DNA from: Paenibacillus phytohabitans | GTDB lineage: Bacteria > Bacillota > Bacilli > Paenibacillales > Paenibacillaceae | DNA: 64,000 nt | Assembly (NCBI RefSeq): GCF_013141775.1 | Contig: NZ_WHOB01000043.1 | Coordinates: 1-64,000, forward strand | Direction: 5' to 3' | Part shown: positions 34,738 through 43,475 of the stretch, piece by piece | How the letters are laid out: each line of letters opens with the position of its first letter | Position numbering within the stretch: the stretch's first letter is position 1 | Notes under the pieces: model-generated | The model's input: the letters and a program-made list of their open reading frames with translations, nothing else | Told to the model about the DNA's origin: nothing | Database searches by the model: none | Translations under genes and position numbers: made by a program

Positions 34738-35850
34738 ATGGATGCAGAAATAAAGGAGCTTGCAAGGACTGATGTCAAAGCTGCAATGCGAAAAGAGTAT
34801 GAGGAAAATAATCAATTACTCATCAAACAAGTAATTAAACGTGCAACACCGCGCGAAGTCAAAGAAATCATTTTTTATGTGATGGCTCGGAACAATGCGA
34901 TTGATGCTTTTCTTCGTCTGCCTGAAAGTGAACAAACGCTACATGCTTTTAAAAAAGCTAAAGCGTTAGGTCAAGAGTACATTGAATTAATGGAACGACT
35001 TCGGGCTACGAGGTACCCCTTAGCGATGAAAGTAAAAGCAGAGAGAATTTTATTTAGTGATTATACTCATGTAGATTACAAGAAGCGAACGCACTTTTTA
35101 GATCAAGGTTTGCCTACACCTACCCGTAGGGAACAAATCTTTGGGAAAATAGGTGGAGCTTTAGTGACGCTATTCTCGTGGGGTTGGGTTGCTTTCTGGA
35201 TAATATTAACCTTGGTGTCTGTATTTTCAGATAGTTCTGATTCATCACCTTCTACTTCCAACAGATTAGAAAATCATCGGGATACCTTCCATAGAGGAGG
35301 AGTATCGGGTGGAAATGCAAGTTCAAAGACTGTGTCGGATGCTCCCCAAATCATGGATGCTTCTGGGGCAGTGGGATATGGAAATCCAGGTGATAGTGGG
35401 AATGACGCACTTAGTACTCCGGCTTCAAACGAAAATTCGAGTGAATCCTCCGAACATGGAGACTCATCAAATCATGCTGAGATACCATCTGATAACTCAA
35501 AACAGGATGTTTTTAAGACAAATTCGTCCAGGCTACGTATAGGGCCGATAAGTAACCATTTAATTTCAGCTTCTTATTTTCTTCCAGAGTCTAATGGGAA
35601 TGGAATATTTGAGATTTTTGATGGTGATAAGATCCAACTAATTACTGAGGAAAAAGTAGTAGTGGATTTTAAAATAACCCCGGATTATCCAGCCATATTT
35701 AAGCTTAACGATGAAGTCATTGAATCACACCCAACGGCAACTAACGAAAGCGTCCAGTGGATTTCATTCTACCCTGCAGAAACAGAAACGAATGTAGAGA
35801 TCGATATTAATGGTGAGGTGCATAATTTCTTTTTTATTCTGATTAATTAA
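34738..35850 (+). CDS. Membrane protein with cytoplasmic helical and external beta domains, unknown function
   Basis: 370 residues from ATG 34738 (GGGAG upstream). Residues 1-130 are charged and helical (VKAAMRKEYEENNQLLIKQ). One transmembrane segment lies at about 138-164 (GALVTLFSWGWVAFWIILTL). A Ser/Asn/Gly-rich linker follows to about 270, then a C-terminal beta-type domain (FEIFDGDKIQLI, EKVVVDFKITPDYPAIFKL, ETETNVEIDINGEVHNFFFI). I do not recognise it. The architecture of inner helical part, single helix, flexible stalk and outer domain suggests a sensor or anchored effector for the neighbouring nuclease-like protein. Confidence 0.55.
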   Translation: MDAEIKELARTDVKAAMRKEYEENNQLLIKQVIKRATPREVKEIIFYVMARNNAIDAFLRLPESEQTLHAFKKAKALGQEYIELMERLRATRYPLAMKVKAERILFSDYTHVDYKKRTHFLDQGLPTPTRREQIFGKIGGALVTLFSWGWVAFWIILTLVSVFSDSSDSSPSTSNRLENHRDTFHRGGVSGGNASSKTVSDAPQIMDASGAVGYGNPGDSGNDALSTPASNENSSESSEHGDSSNHAEIPSDNSKQDVFKTNSSRLRIGPISNHLISASYFLPESNGNGIFEIFDGDKIQLITEEKVVVDFKITPDYPAIFKLNDEVIESHPTATNESVQWISFYPAETETNVEIDINGEVHNFFFILIN

Positions 35851-35922
35851 GATGTTGTGTATTAACTACATTTAAACGAATGTATATTGTGAATAAATAC
35901 TGTATAAATCACAAAAGCGTTT

Positions 35923-36053
35923 TTCTCAATTAAAATGAAATATTAGAGGGGTTAAACAGACGAAACTTTAATTTCTCACTTGAAATGAAACGCAATTCCT
36001 TATTTTATAAGGGTTTTCTAACAGTAAATTCTCAAATGAAATGAAAAATCACA
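35923..36053 (+). repeat. Second, diverged transposon left end (internal relic)
   Basis: Three degenerate copies of the end site at 35923-35941, 35973-35991 and 36029-36047, finishing in ATCACA at 36053. Spacing (50 and 56 bp) is nearly the same as in the outer left end (51 and 56 bp). Both also share CATTCCTTAT-like and AAGGGTTTTCTAACA spacers. Sequence after 36053 (TTTGT) does not match ACTCA, so it is not the boundary of the last transposition. Confidence 0.8.
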
Positions 36054-36176
36054 TTTGTGAAATTCTATAATTCAATGGAATTGTAACAGAATTCGGTGGT
36101 ATGGAATTCCGTAATTAATTGGAAAATGAATATTTATACACAACATTATTTTGACTAATAAAAGCATCAATTGAGT

Positions 36177-36203
36177 CCAAACCTTTTAAAGGTTTGGGCT
36201 TTT
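36177..36203 (+). terminator. Intrinsic terminator
   Basis: CCAAACCTTT (36177-36186) and AAAGGTTTGG (36188-36197) form a 10-bp stem followed by GCTTTTAC. Confidence 0.7.
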
Positions 36204-36641
36204 ACTTTACGAAAATTAATTTTTATTGAAGACAATTAAGTAATTGAACAAGATGGAGTTCTGTCCAAAGAAAATAAAGTAATAGTGCTAACTGTAGCAC
36301 TCCATTAAAGTAACGGGCAGGATAGTTTAATCCGATTCACGAATATGTAAAACATTAAGGTGTTTGCGAAGTTCGCAAATATAACGTTATATGGATAGCT
36401 GAAATTCAAGTATATAAGAGTAGAGAAAACGAATGTATCTTAGATTATGATCGAGAAAGAATTAACAACGTATTCCTTGGATGACTCGGAGAAGTCAGCC
36501 ACAGCATATAACACCTATTCACGCAGGCCTGACGGCCCATGGTCTACAGAGGCATTTCAAGGAAGCGGACTCAGCAGACAACCCTGCACTGTCTAAGTTC
36601 TTCGGACCCAGGGCTGAGACCCCTTAAGCCAGGGAGGATTC
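36204..36641. other. Intergenic region with a repeat remnant
   Basis: No gene supported. At about 36290-36330 lies a partial copy (CCATTAAAGTAACGGGCAGG) of the hairpin repeat found after the next two genes. From about 36480 the sequence turns GC-richer up to the ribosome site GGGAGG of the gene at 36642; I cannot assign that stretch. Confidence 0.35.
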
Positions 36642-37238
36642 GTGAATACAACAACGTTATGTGAAATACCCCAAGAGCTTAAGGACCAATTTGAAAGTAG
36701 GGATCACGTGAAGCTAGACAAACTCAATTTTATTGTGGACCATAAACATATTTATTTGTCACATGAACACAGCTCTTTCATGAGTTTATTTTATGTTGAG
36801 TCAACTGACTTTGTTTATCCAAAAAGAGATTACAAAGGCTTACCAATTACAACGCTAAGATTCATGTTGAAAGAATTGAGATTACTTAAATCTAAGAATA
36901 ATACAATTGCCGAACGTCATGTTTATTTTTATCCAGATACGAATAACTATATAACATTTCAATTAGTTGATAATGAAGTCTTATCAATAAATTTAGTCCA
37001 AAGAAAAATTAAGAATCCAACAAATATTATTCATTCAATTTTTTCAAGGGAAGGGAAATTAGTAACCAAGAATATGTATATTAAGTTTGATGAAGTATTT
37101 ACAAGTATATATGAATTATCTGAAACACTTATTTTGGGATTAGGGAATCGTGAAGAGATTGGTGGAGATTTAGTGGTCTTAGAACAACAAATTCGACTTT
37201 CAAAGTCATTATTCAATAAGTTAATGGAGAAGAATTAA
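36642..37238 (+). CDS. Unknown cargo protein
   Basis: 198 residues from GTG 36642 with GGGAGG upstream. The central region alternates strands (KLNFIVDHKHIYLSHEHSSFMSLFYVES, YFYPDTNNYITFQLVDNEVLSINLV) and the C-terminus is helical. No catalytic or membrane motif is seen and I do not recognise the family. Its start and end are bracketed by members of a hairpin repeat, resembling a self-contained gene cassette. Confidence 0.55.
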   Translation: MNTTTLCEIPQELKDQFESRDHVKLDKLNFIVDHKHIYLSHEHSSFMSLFYVESTDFVYPKRDYKGLPITTLRFMLKELRLLKSKNNTIAERHVYFYPDTNNYITFQLVDNEVLSINLVQRKIKNPTNIIHSIFSREGKLVTKNMYIKFDEVFTSIYELSETLILGLGNREEIGGDLVVLEQQIRLSKSLFNKLMEKN

Positions 37239-37321
37239 CAAGTGTGAGGGTATTACAAGATGTAGGGGGACATCATTACGCTTCGGGCCATTCAGCCCTC
37301 AGTCCGAATCGGAAATCATAA

Positions 37322-37410
37322 CGCTAACGGGACACGATAGCGTAATAGAACTAAGAAAGCAGCTGATCAAAGTGATCGGCTGCTTTTGTTCAACTGACGG
37401 GCAGGATACT
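37322..37410 (+). repeat. Hairpin repeat copy B, downstream of the gene at 36642
   Basis: About 90 bp with GCTAACGGGACACGATAGC at the start, a GCAGC...GCTGC hairpin, and CAACTGACGGGCAGG at the end. Left and right halves are partly complementary (TAGAAC and GTTCAA). Similar copies lie at 37862 and, on the other strand, near 41240-41330. Confidence 0.5.
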
Positions 37411-37465
37411 TCGAATATGTGCTAATATATAACAGCATGTTAGAAGGTTGAAATGGGAGGACGAT

Positions 37466-37867
37466 ATGAAATTTTACATAGCTTCCAGTCTCAAAAACAT
37501 AGAAAACGTGAGGCGAGTCGCTGAGGATTTGAAAGCACGTGGTTTTCAGCATACTTACGATTGGACTACACAATCGAACGTGGACACCATCACCAAACTT
37601 CGTAGTATTGGTCAAGAAGAGGTTTCTGGGGTCTTGGCTGCAGATGTTGTAATAGTTATGATCCCAGCAGGGAAAGGAAGCCATGTTGAGTTAGGAATTG
37701 CTCTGGGGGCAGGAAAGAAGATTTATTTATACTCATTAACAAATGAACTCAATGAGATCGGAAAGACATGTACGTTTTATCATGTAGATTCAGTTCAACA
37801 GAGGATTGGTTCCTTAGAAGACTTAATTAATTCAGTCTGTCTTGAATACCCAACACTATTAAGCTAA
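37466..37867 (+). CDS. Nucleoside 2-deoxyribosyltransferase-like protein
   Basis: 133 residues from ATG 37466, seven bases after GGGAGG. The fold signature is MKFYIASSL at the start, VLAADVVIVMIPAGKGSHVELGIALGAGKKIYLY in the middle, and a late strand. The Glu of GSHVELG is the nucleophile position in nucleoside 2-deoxyribosyltransferases. Members exchange or remove nucleobases from deoxynucleosides, and related domains occur in defence and phage genes; the substrate here is unknown. It lies between two hairpin repeats, as if a single-gene cassette. Confidence 0.72.
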   Translation: MKFYIASSLKNIENVRRVAEDLKARGFQHTYDWTTQSNVDTITKLRSIGQEEVSGVLAADVVIVMIPAGKGSHVELGIALGAGKKIYLYSLTNELNEIGKTCTFYHVDSVQQRIGSLEDLINSVCLEYPTLLS

Positions 37868-37955
37868 CGGGGAACGTTAGTGGAACGAGCAATCGGAACG
37901 AAACTGTCTGCATGAACGGCAGCTCTATTACTTTAACGGGCAGTTTAATTCCATA
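37862..37955 (+). repeat. Hairpin repeat copy C, overlapping the stop of the deoxyribosyltransferase gene
   Basis: Begins AAGCTAACGGGGAACGTTAG over the stop codon and ends TTACTTTAACGGGCAG. It has the same layout as copy B: outer CTAACGG/ACGTTAG, internal GC hairpin, terminal ACGGGCAG. Confidence 0.5.
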
Positions 37956-38045
37956 AGAAGGAATAATATTGCTCTATGTAGAATTGAGGAAAATGGGTAA
38001 TGTGCGGATTAAACTGGTGAGGTAGATAAAAGGAGTGTGGGTAGA

Positions 38046-38105
38046 ATGCCTAAATATAATATTTATAAGATTAAGGATGGTAAACAAGAAGCTTTACAAA
38101 GGAAA
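38046..38105 (+). pseudogene. Truncated duplicate of the DUF6119 gene start
   Basis: The first 20 codons (MPKYNIYKIKDGKQEALQRK) match the start of the gene at 9868 almost completely, with mostly silent DNA changes, and the ribosome site is present. The frame then runs directly into a hairpin and stops. It is a relic of a second copy of the element's first cargo gene. Confidence 0.85.
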
Positions 38106-38106
38106 A

Positions 38107-38146
38107 CCCGGCGATCGAGCACAGCAGTGTGAGCGATCGCCCTTTT
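38107..38146. terminator. Terminator hairpin between the DUF6119 relic and the HNH gene
   Basis: GGCGATCG (38110-38117) pairs with CGATCGCC (38134-38141); plus-strand TTTT follows. On the minus strand the stem leads to GGGTTTTCC, so it can also serve the Septu-like operon. Confidence 0.7.
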
Positions 38147-38182
38147 AACATGTTGCTCTAATTAACCTTAGTTATTGAAATC

Positions 38183-39202
38183 TTATTCACTAGCAGTATT
38201 CCAGTTTAATTCTCTTAGTACAATATCATTAGTTAGTTTAGAAAGTAATACTACATTAGCCTCTTTTTCATTAGGTATCAAATGTTGTCTAAGTTCAACT
38301 TGATTATTGAATAATTTATTGAATGTTTCAGATAAATTACTAAGATACAAATCATTGTAAATTGTGGTTTTTATAATTAAATCATTTACGAAGCGCTTAT
38401 GATAAGAGTTATATATATCTTCTATATGGAAAAGATCATTATTGTTATTAACCTTTTCTCTAAGAGCCCGAGAAGCTTTAGTAGTATTTATTTTGAGATC
38501 ATATTTGAAGCTTTCACCAATTATAGCTGCGTGATAATCAAGATTATCTTGTTGGTATAACTTTTTTTCAAAAAATACTTCCTCTCCAAAACATTCTTCA
38601 AAAGGATTTAAAAATTTGTTGTAATACATCGTTTTAGTACCCTTGAAATCTGAATTACAAATTTTACAACATGGAATTAAATTGTGAATAGAAATGGCCA
38701 GAAAGGGATAGGTTGCCTTATCAAAATAGTGATCTAAAACAGGACGTGTCTTTCCTTTCTCCGTATTATAATAAAAAACAAACTGTGAATTACAGTAAGG
38801 ACAAATAGTAATATTTAGTTCTTCAACATATTTATAAGCACACCAAAGATTATTCACACCTATTTCACGATTCACAAACTCTTCGTAGTCTTTAACAAAA
38901 ATTTCATTGCATTTGCTCAAAAATTCAAGCCATTGAGTATCATTGCCCTCAAACAGAAATAGCTTTTTCTTGTTTAAAGCAGTTATTATTCTATAAAGTT
39001 CTGATGGATTTCCTATTAAGATAGTGTTTAAGTTTTTATGTAAATAAGTTAGAAGCCTTTTTACCTTGACATCGGTAGTTTGTTCAATTTCCCCCTCTAA
39101 TTTTTTCCTGCATGATATCCTACGGGTTGTTTTTTTCTCTGTGCCATTTCCGAAATGCAGGTGTTGATTTAAAATCCCTTTATTCAAAATAAGTTTCATC
39201 AT
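38183..39202 (-). CDS. HNH endonuclease, PtuB-like (Septu-like system)
   Basis: 339 residues. The HNH core reads CPYC (134-137), VLDHYFDK with D157 and H158, then SIHNLIPCCKICNSDFKG with H173/N174 and C178/C182, that is, a zinc-stabilised HNH site. The rest is helical without other motifs. It overlaps the upstream ATPase gene by four bases (ATGA), the order and coupling seen in Septu (PtuA then PtuB), where an ATPase controls an HNH nuclease against phage. Other ATPase-HNH defence pairs, including retron-associated ones, are possible; no reverse transcriptase is nearby. Confidence 0.75.
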   Translation of the reverse strand: MMKLILNKGILNQHLHFGNGTEKKTTRRISCRKKLEGEIEQTTDVKVKRLLTYLHKNLNTILIGNPSELYRIITALNKKKLFLFEGNDTQWLEFLSKCNEIFVKDYEEFVNREIGVNNLWCAYKYVEELNITICPYCNSQFVFYYNTEKGKTRPVLDHYFDKATYPFLAISIHNLIPCCKICNSDFKGTKTMYYNKFLNPFEECFGEEVFFEKKLYQQDNLDYHAAIIGESFKYDLKINTTKASRALREKVNNNNDLFHIEDIYNSYHKRFVNDLIIKTTIYNDLYLSNLSETFNKLFNNQVELRQHLIPNEKEANVVLLSKLTNDIVLRELNWNTASE

Positions 39203-41085
39203 TGTTGTAGTTTCCTTAGCTCATCTATTTGTTTTTGTAAGTTGGCAATTTTATCATCAATATTTAATACATCAGTTCCAATTTTATCTTGTAATATACT
39301 TATAATCTTTTTTTTGATAAGTGGTTCTCCAATAATATCAATTTCATTCTTTATGATTGATTTATTCAATTTTAATTTTTCAATGTCTGTACTTAAAATA
39401 TAATCGATAAGATTGTTGATTTTATATTTTGCAAAAGATCCACAGAGACCATTCTTAATGAAAAAAGAGTCTATAAGCAAATTATGTATATTAGAGGCAA
39501 AAGTCTGGATGTTTTCATCAAGTCCTTTTCCGGTAATTGTTTTACCTTGCATATCTTTTTTTAGAAAGACGACATGATTTCCTGGTAAATCAGACAACAC
39601 GAAGGGGGAATGAGTTGTTAATATTACATGTATTTTAGAATGAATAAAGATAAGCGTTATTATATTTATAAATAATAGAAACCATTCCTTTTGCCATTGC
39701 GGATGAAAATAGAGATCGCCTTCATCAATTAAAATTAGTATGTTCTTTTTGATATGTTTAGACTCGGCATGAAAGCGTCCGAATAAGGTTAGCAACGCAT
39801 GCTCACCACTACTTAACTCGGACCAAAAAAAATTAAGATACGAGTAGTTATAGGTTGTCCAATGATATAATTTTACAAACTCTTTTATGTATTCATTATT
39901 TGTTCTAATTGTTATTGATAACTCGTTCTTTGGATCTTTTATATAAATTTTATTGAATAGCTTAGTTAATTTATTACGACTTTTAATTAGTTGATCAATT
40001 AGTTTTTTGCATGTAACAATTGCTTCAACTTTCTTATCTTCTAGTGATTCATACTTTTTAATTTCATCAATCTTTTCGTGTAAAATTTCATTAAGAGTAT
40101 TATATAAACTTTTATTTTTTTCGGGAAGATGCTCGAAAAATAAATCTTTCGATGCATCTTCAATTACATCTCGTATCGTGTTTTGTAAAAAAGAAGTTGG
40201 AATTAATTTTTTTACTTGTACCAATAAATCTGCAAAAAATGACATTAGTAAATGCTGATGGAATAGTCTTTGAAAATAATCAAAATTATAAGTGGCCACG
40301 ATATCTGGAAATTCTTCATCAATATTGCTCACGATGGAGTAATACTGATCGTTCTCTGGATTAATTTCATACTTTTCATCATCTTCATAATGTACATTAA
40401 ACTCGTCTATTGAAATTGTAATAAACTCCGGTACATTTAGTTGTGTGTTTGAAATCAAATAATCCTCATATTCTTTTAAGAAAATAAATTGTTTGGTAAA
40501 ATCAGACTTTAAAGATTCCGCGAAACTATTATATCTAGTACTTATATAATTTGTAGATAAATTAATAGGTTTCATATTAGTATCACTATTATCGAAGGAG
40601 TTATCAATGGCTCTGGCATCATATATGTTTGAGAAAAAGATAACATTACAATCGGAATTTGGTCTTTTATTGTGATATAAAACACCGTTTAAAGTGAAAT
40701 TTTTTTTGATATTTTGTTTTTGATTTTCAATAGTAAGTATGTGGTTTTCAAGATTCTCAAGGTAGTAAAGATGGTTATCAACGGAATAAATAATTAAATA
40801 TCTTGATTCAGGACTATGTGTTCTGATAGTTCCATCAAAAACACGGAGGATAAAATCTAGCATTGTTGATTTTCCCGTTCCATTCTCTCCCACTATTCCT
40901 GTGACGTTAAGTAAGTTAGCACGTCTTTTTTGATCTATTAAATTGAAAAAAGAGGGTATGAATTTTTCATTAATCGTGTAGCTAAGCCTATTATCATCTA
41001 AAGAATATAAGTGTGCTCCACCGAAATTACACTGAATTTCCTTCATGTTTTTATAATTTTTAATTATTGCATACAGTATGTTCAA
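39199..41085 (-). CDS. AAA ATPase, PtuA-like (Septu-like system)
   Basis: 628 residues of the ABC/SMC-like AAA_21 type. Walker A is GIVGENGTGKST (63-74). A long helical insertion of about 300 residues is followed by the signature LSSGEHALL, Walker B with ILILIDEGDLYFHPQW, and the switch histidine in VILTTHSPFVLSDL. The C-terminus ends in a coiled-coil-like segment (DDKIANLQKQIDELRKLQQ). Architecture fits OLD/PtuA-like ATPases without a TOPRIM domain, and the HNH partner is coupled downstream. It likely senses infection and licenses the nuclease; this is inferred from the family. Confidence 0.77.
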   Translation of the reverse strand: MNILYAIIKNYKNMKEIQCNFGGAHLYSLDDNRLSYTINEKFIPSFFNLIDQKRRANLLNVTGIVGENGTGKSTMLDFILRVFDGTIRTHSPESRYLIIYSVDNHLYYLENLENHILTIENQKQNIKKNFTLNGVLYHNKRPNSDCNVIFFSNIYDARAIDNSFDNSDTNMKPINLSTNYISTRYNSFAESLKSDFTKQFIFLKEYEDYLISNTQLNVPEFITISIDEFNVHYEDDEKYEINPENDQYYSIVSNIDEEFPDIVATYNFDYFQRLFHQHLLMSFFADLLVQVKKLIPTSFLQNTIRDVIEDASKDLFFEHLPEKNKSLYNTLNEILHEKIDEIKKYESLEDKKVEAIVTCKKLIDQLIKSRNKLTKLFNKIYIKDPKNELSITIRTNNEYIKEFVKLYHWTTYNYSYLNFFWSELSSGEHALLTLFGRFHAESKHIKKNILILIDEGDLYFHPQWQKEWFLLFINIITLIFIHSKIHVILTTHSPFVLSDLPGNHVVFLKKDMQGKTITGKGLDENIQTFASNIHNLLIDSFFIKNGLCGSFAKYKINNLIDYILSTDIEKLKLNKSIIKNEIDIIGEPLIKKKIISILQDKIGTDVLNIDDKIANLQKQIDELRKLQQ

Positions 41086-41239
41086 TTTGAAGACTCCAAT
41101 TCCAATGAGTATATGTATTCTATTCTAAAAAGTAATTCCTGTTTTTCGTCAAATTCCGGCTCAACACCAAAATCAGTGCTTGAAAAAATACTAAGTTCTT
41201 AATAGGTCCAGAAAAATGGAAAAACTTCCACCAATCCTG

Positions 41240-41330
41240 TATTGTTGTAAACGTTAGTTGAATAGCAGCGGCAGTCTAAGACTTATTTATTAAGTCCTAG
41301 ACTGCCGCTCTTCTCAATATTACTGTCATT
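41240..41330 (-). repeat. Hairpin repeat copy D with a 19-nt stem
   Basis: Arms at 41267-41285 and 41291-41309 pair over 19 nt with one mismatch. On the minus strand the flank GCTGCTATTCAACTAACG matches GCTGCTTTTGTTCAACTGACG of copy B. It lies 85 bp beyond the stop of the DUF5131 gene on that gene's sense strand and may also terminate transcription, although no T-run follows. The rest of 41086-41393 holds no gene. Confidence 0.5.
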
Positions 41331-41393
41331 AGGCCCCAATGGTTTGTTGAAAAAAAGTGAAAGTTCTTAAATGGGCATCAAAAGGAACTATTG

Positions 41394-42140
41394 TTATAAA
41401 TTTCTTGCAATTTCAGTATCCGCCGGTTGGACAATTAAAGGATATTCATCCCATGTTCTGCCCTGCAGTAGGCGGCCTGTACGGTGTTTTTGAACCCCAC
41501 CCCATTGTTTAAAGAAGAATGCCACATTTTGCAGCTCACACTGTTCCTTGATGGATATTACCCACTCTTCCTCCATTGGTCTAGCTCCATATCCAGATTC
41601 TCCACCAACAATAACCCAGTTGATACCTTCCAGATTAAGATCGTTTAGAGGTCCAATTAAAGGCTCTATAGAGAGGAACTTGATAAAAGCTGGCGTTTCT
41701 CTTAAATGATCTATTCGATGTATTACTTTCTGATTTTCAACACTAACACCTAGCCAAACATTAGGGGGACATGGGAGTTCAGGGGCTAGTTGCAGCAGAC
41801 GATCCGAACGTTTAGTTAATACCTGAAAAGTATGCCAAGATGCTTTTTCCATGACCGAAAATACTTGTTGTATAAACTCTAAAGGAACATCGTTATGGAA
41901 TAAATCGGACATAGAGTTAACAAATATTCTTCGTGGCTTCTTCCATGATAATGGCAGCTCTATTAAATCAGGATGTAAAGTTAACTTAAAACCATTTTCA
42001 TATCTTGGGTTTCCCATAGCGTGGAGGCGTTTTGCCATAGTAGCCGCGTAGCAATGACGACAACCTTCAGAAACTTTTGTGCAGCCCGTTACAGGATTCC
42101 ACGTGGCTTCAGTCCATTCAATACTGGAAGATGTAGACAT
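41394..42140 (-). CDS. DUF5131 (phage Gp37/Gp68 family) three-Cys-motif protein
   Basis: 248 residues; ATG with GGAGGG upstream. The start carries IEWTEATWNPVTGC20TKVSEGC27RHC30YA, the three-Cys motif of the Gp37/Gp68 (DUF5131) family, a radical-SAM-like barrel. FVNSMSDLFH, QVLTKRSDRL, WLGVSVEN, FLSIEPLIGPL and WVIVGGESG are the other family landmarks. Its biochemical reaction is not known to me. It lies 51 bp after the TcmP gene on the same strand, the defining partner of this family, so the pair is one operon. Confidence 0.88.
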   Translation of the reverse strand: MSTSSSIEWTEATWNPVTGCTKVSEGCRHCYAATMAKRLHAMGNPRYENGFKLTLHPDLIELPLSWKKPRRIFVNSMSDLFHNDVPLEFIQQVFSVMEKASWHTFQVLTKRSDRLLQLAPELPCPPNVWLGVSVENQKVIHRIDHLRETPAFIKFLSIEPLIGPLNDLNLEGINWVIVGGESGYGARPMEEEWVISIKEQCELQNVAFFFKQWGGVQKHRTGRLLQGRTWDEYPLIVQPADTEIARNL

Positions 42141-42191
42141 TTATTAATCCCTCCTGGGCCAAGTATAGCATAAGTAGAAAAAATTAGGTTG

Positions 42192-43475
42192 TTAAAAGAG
42201 GTGAATTTGCTCATATGTTTCTGGGGGCTTAACTATGTTCGAAAGAAAAGAAGGTGGCAACGAAGAAGTGATAATATTATTCTCAGCGAGATCTTTATGG
42301 TCTTTGAAGGCTTTATTAGTTGTCTTAATTAAATTTTTATTAGTCGTAAATAATGTTTTAGCAAAATGAGTGATCGATTTATCATCTTTAACAGAATCAA
42401 ATGGCAGCGGAGAGTTTTGAAGATAGAAATCAATGATTTTTGCATAGGTTACATTTGGCTTTTTATTAAAGTGAGTAAAAAAATCGCTAACAAAATTTTG
42501 ATACTCATAAGACTCATGACGATTAAAATCGGAAAATAAATCATCTTGAAGATGAATAGTATCTATTCGATGTTGAGCAACATACTTATCTTCGGCATTA
42601 ATTCGTAATTCTTCGAATTGAACCATCGATTTTTTCATTTCTATTAAGCCTTTACGATTTCGGGTTACAAATACTAAGTGGAAGTAAATATTATTATTAA
42701 TCTGACTATGAATTCTTTTACTGAGTGTATAGACATTAGATCCACATGACTTGACCTGAGTTTTATATAATTCTATGATATCATCTTCTAATTTCAAAAG
42801 GTCTTGCATCGTTATATTTGATGGTGTATCAATGTTTAGATTTTTTAAGCGGAGATACTCTGAAATGTCAGGGGGAAGGGTACTAACTCCAAAAAAATTG
42901 CATAACTCCTTCTCACTGGATTTAATAGGTAAATTTCTTACGAGGGAATAGCTCATCACATTAATTAATAGTTCATTAGATTGCTGCTGGAGGATTCGGT
43001 GCATATCTGTCATATTGACGCCTTTATAGCCAAAAGGGTCAATAAAATAAAGCGTGGGCTTGCCCTGAGTAAAAGAAATTATACTTTCCAAATGCTCTTC
43101 AAACTTTCCTGCAAAGTTTTTGATTTGGTGCGGATGTGAAGAACGAAGTTTGATCTTTTCAAGTTCATCATAATATTCTGAATTATATTCCACATTATAA
43201 ATATTAAATCTTAAATTATTTCCGTACTCCTGTTGCAAGATATTTTGAAAATAGAGGAGACGGTTCATTGCAATTTGTGGAGAACCCCAATGCCCATCAT
43301 CAAAATATCCCCGGCCGGCAAACCCATCAACGAAATTGATAGTTCTAATACTCTTACCATGATTTGCGTTTGCAAAAACCTGACTCCAATTTTTCAAATA
43401 GTCTTCAAGAAGAATGTGTTTTAAATGAGTTTGAATGTCTTTCTGATTAAAGTGATTATCCCCTTTTTTAGACAT
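42192..43475 (-). CDS. Three-Cys-motif partner protein TcmP
   Basis: 427 residues from ATG 43475, six bases after GAGGTG; a GTG at 43484 is less likely. Family landmarks: FNQKDIQTHLKHILLEDYLKNW, INFVDGFAGRG, PTLYFIDPFGYKGV and the later helical domain. TcmP proteins are found next to DUF5131 three-Cys-motif proteins, as here, frequently in mobile islands. The DGFAGRG strand-loop resembles a Rossmann methyltransferase start, but activity is unproven. Upstream to 43680 no other gene is seen. Confidence 0.85.
   Translation of the reverse strand: MSKKGDNHFNQKDIQTHLKHILLEDYLKNWSQVFANANHGKSIRTINFVDGFAGRGYFDDGHWGSPQIAMNRLLYFQNILQQEYGNNLRFNIYNVEYNSEYYDELEKIKLRSSHPHQIKNFAGKFEEHLESIISFTQGKPTLYFIDPFGYKGVNMTDMHRILQQQSNELLINVMSYSLVRNLPIKSSEKELCNFFGVSTLPPDISEYLRLKNLNIDTPSNITMQDLLKLEDDIIELYKTQVKSCGSNVYTLSKRIHSQINNNIYFHLVFVTRNRKGLIEMKKSMVQFEELRINAEDKYVAQHRIDTIHLQDDLFSDFNRHESYEYQNFVSDFFTHFNKKPNVTYAKIIDFYLQNSPLPFDSVKDDKSITHFAKTLFTTNKNLIKTTNKAFKDHKDLAENNIITSSLPPSFLSNIVKPPETYEQIHLF

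Noticed and set aside
37322..37955. Classical integron attC sites
   Set aside because: The repeats are structured and gene-associated but lack the GTTRRRY core and no integron integrase is in the window.
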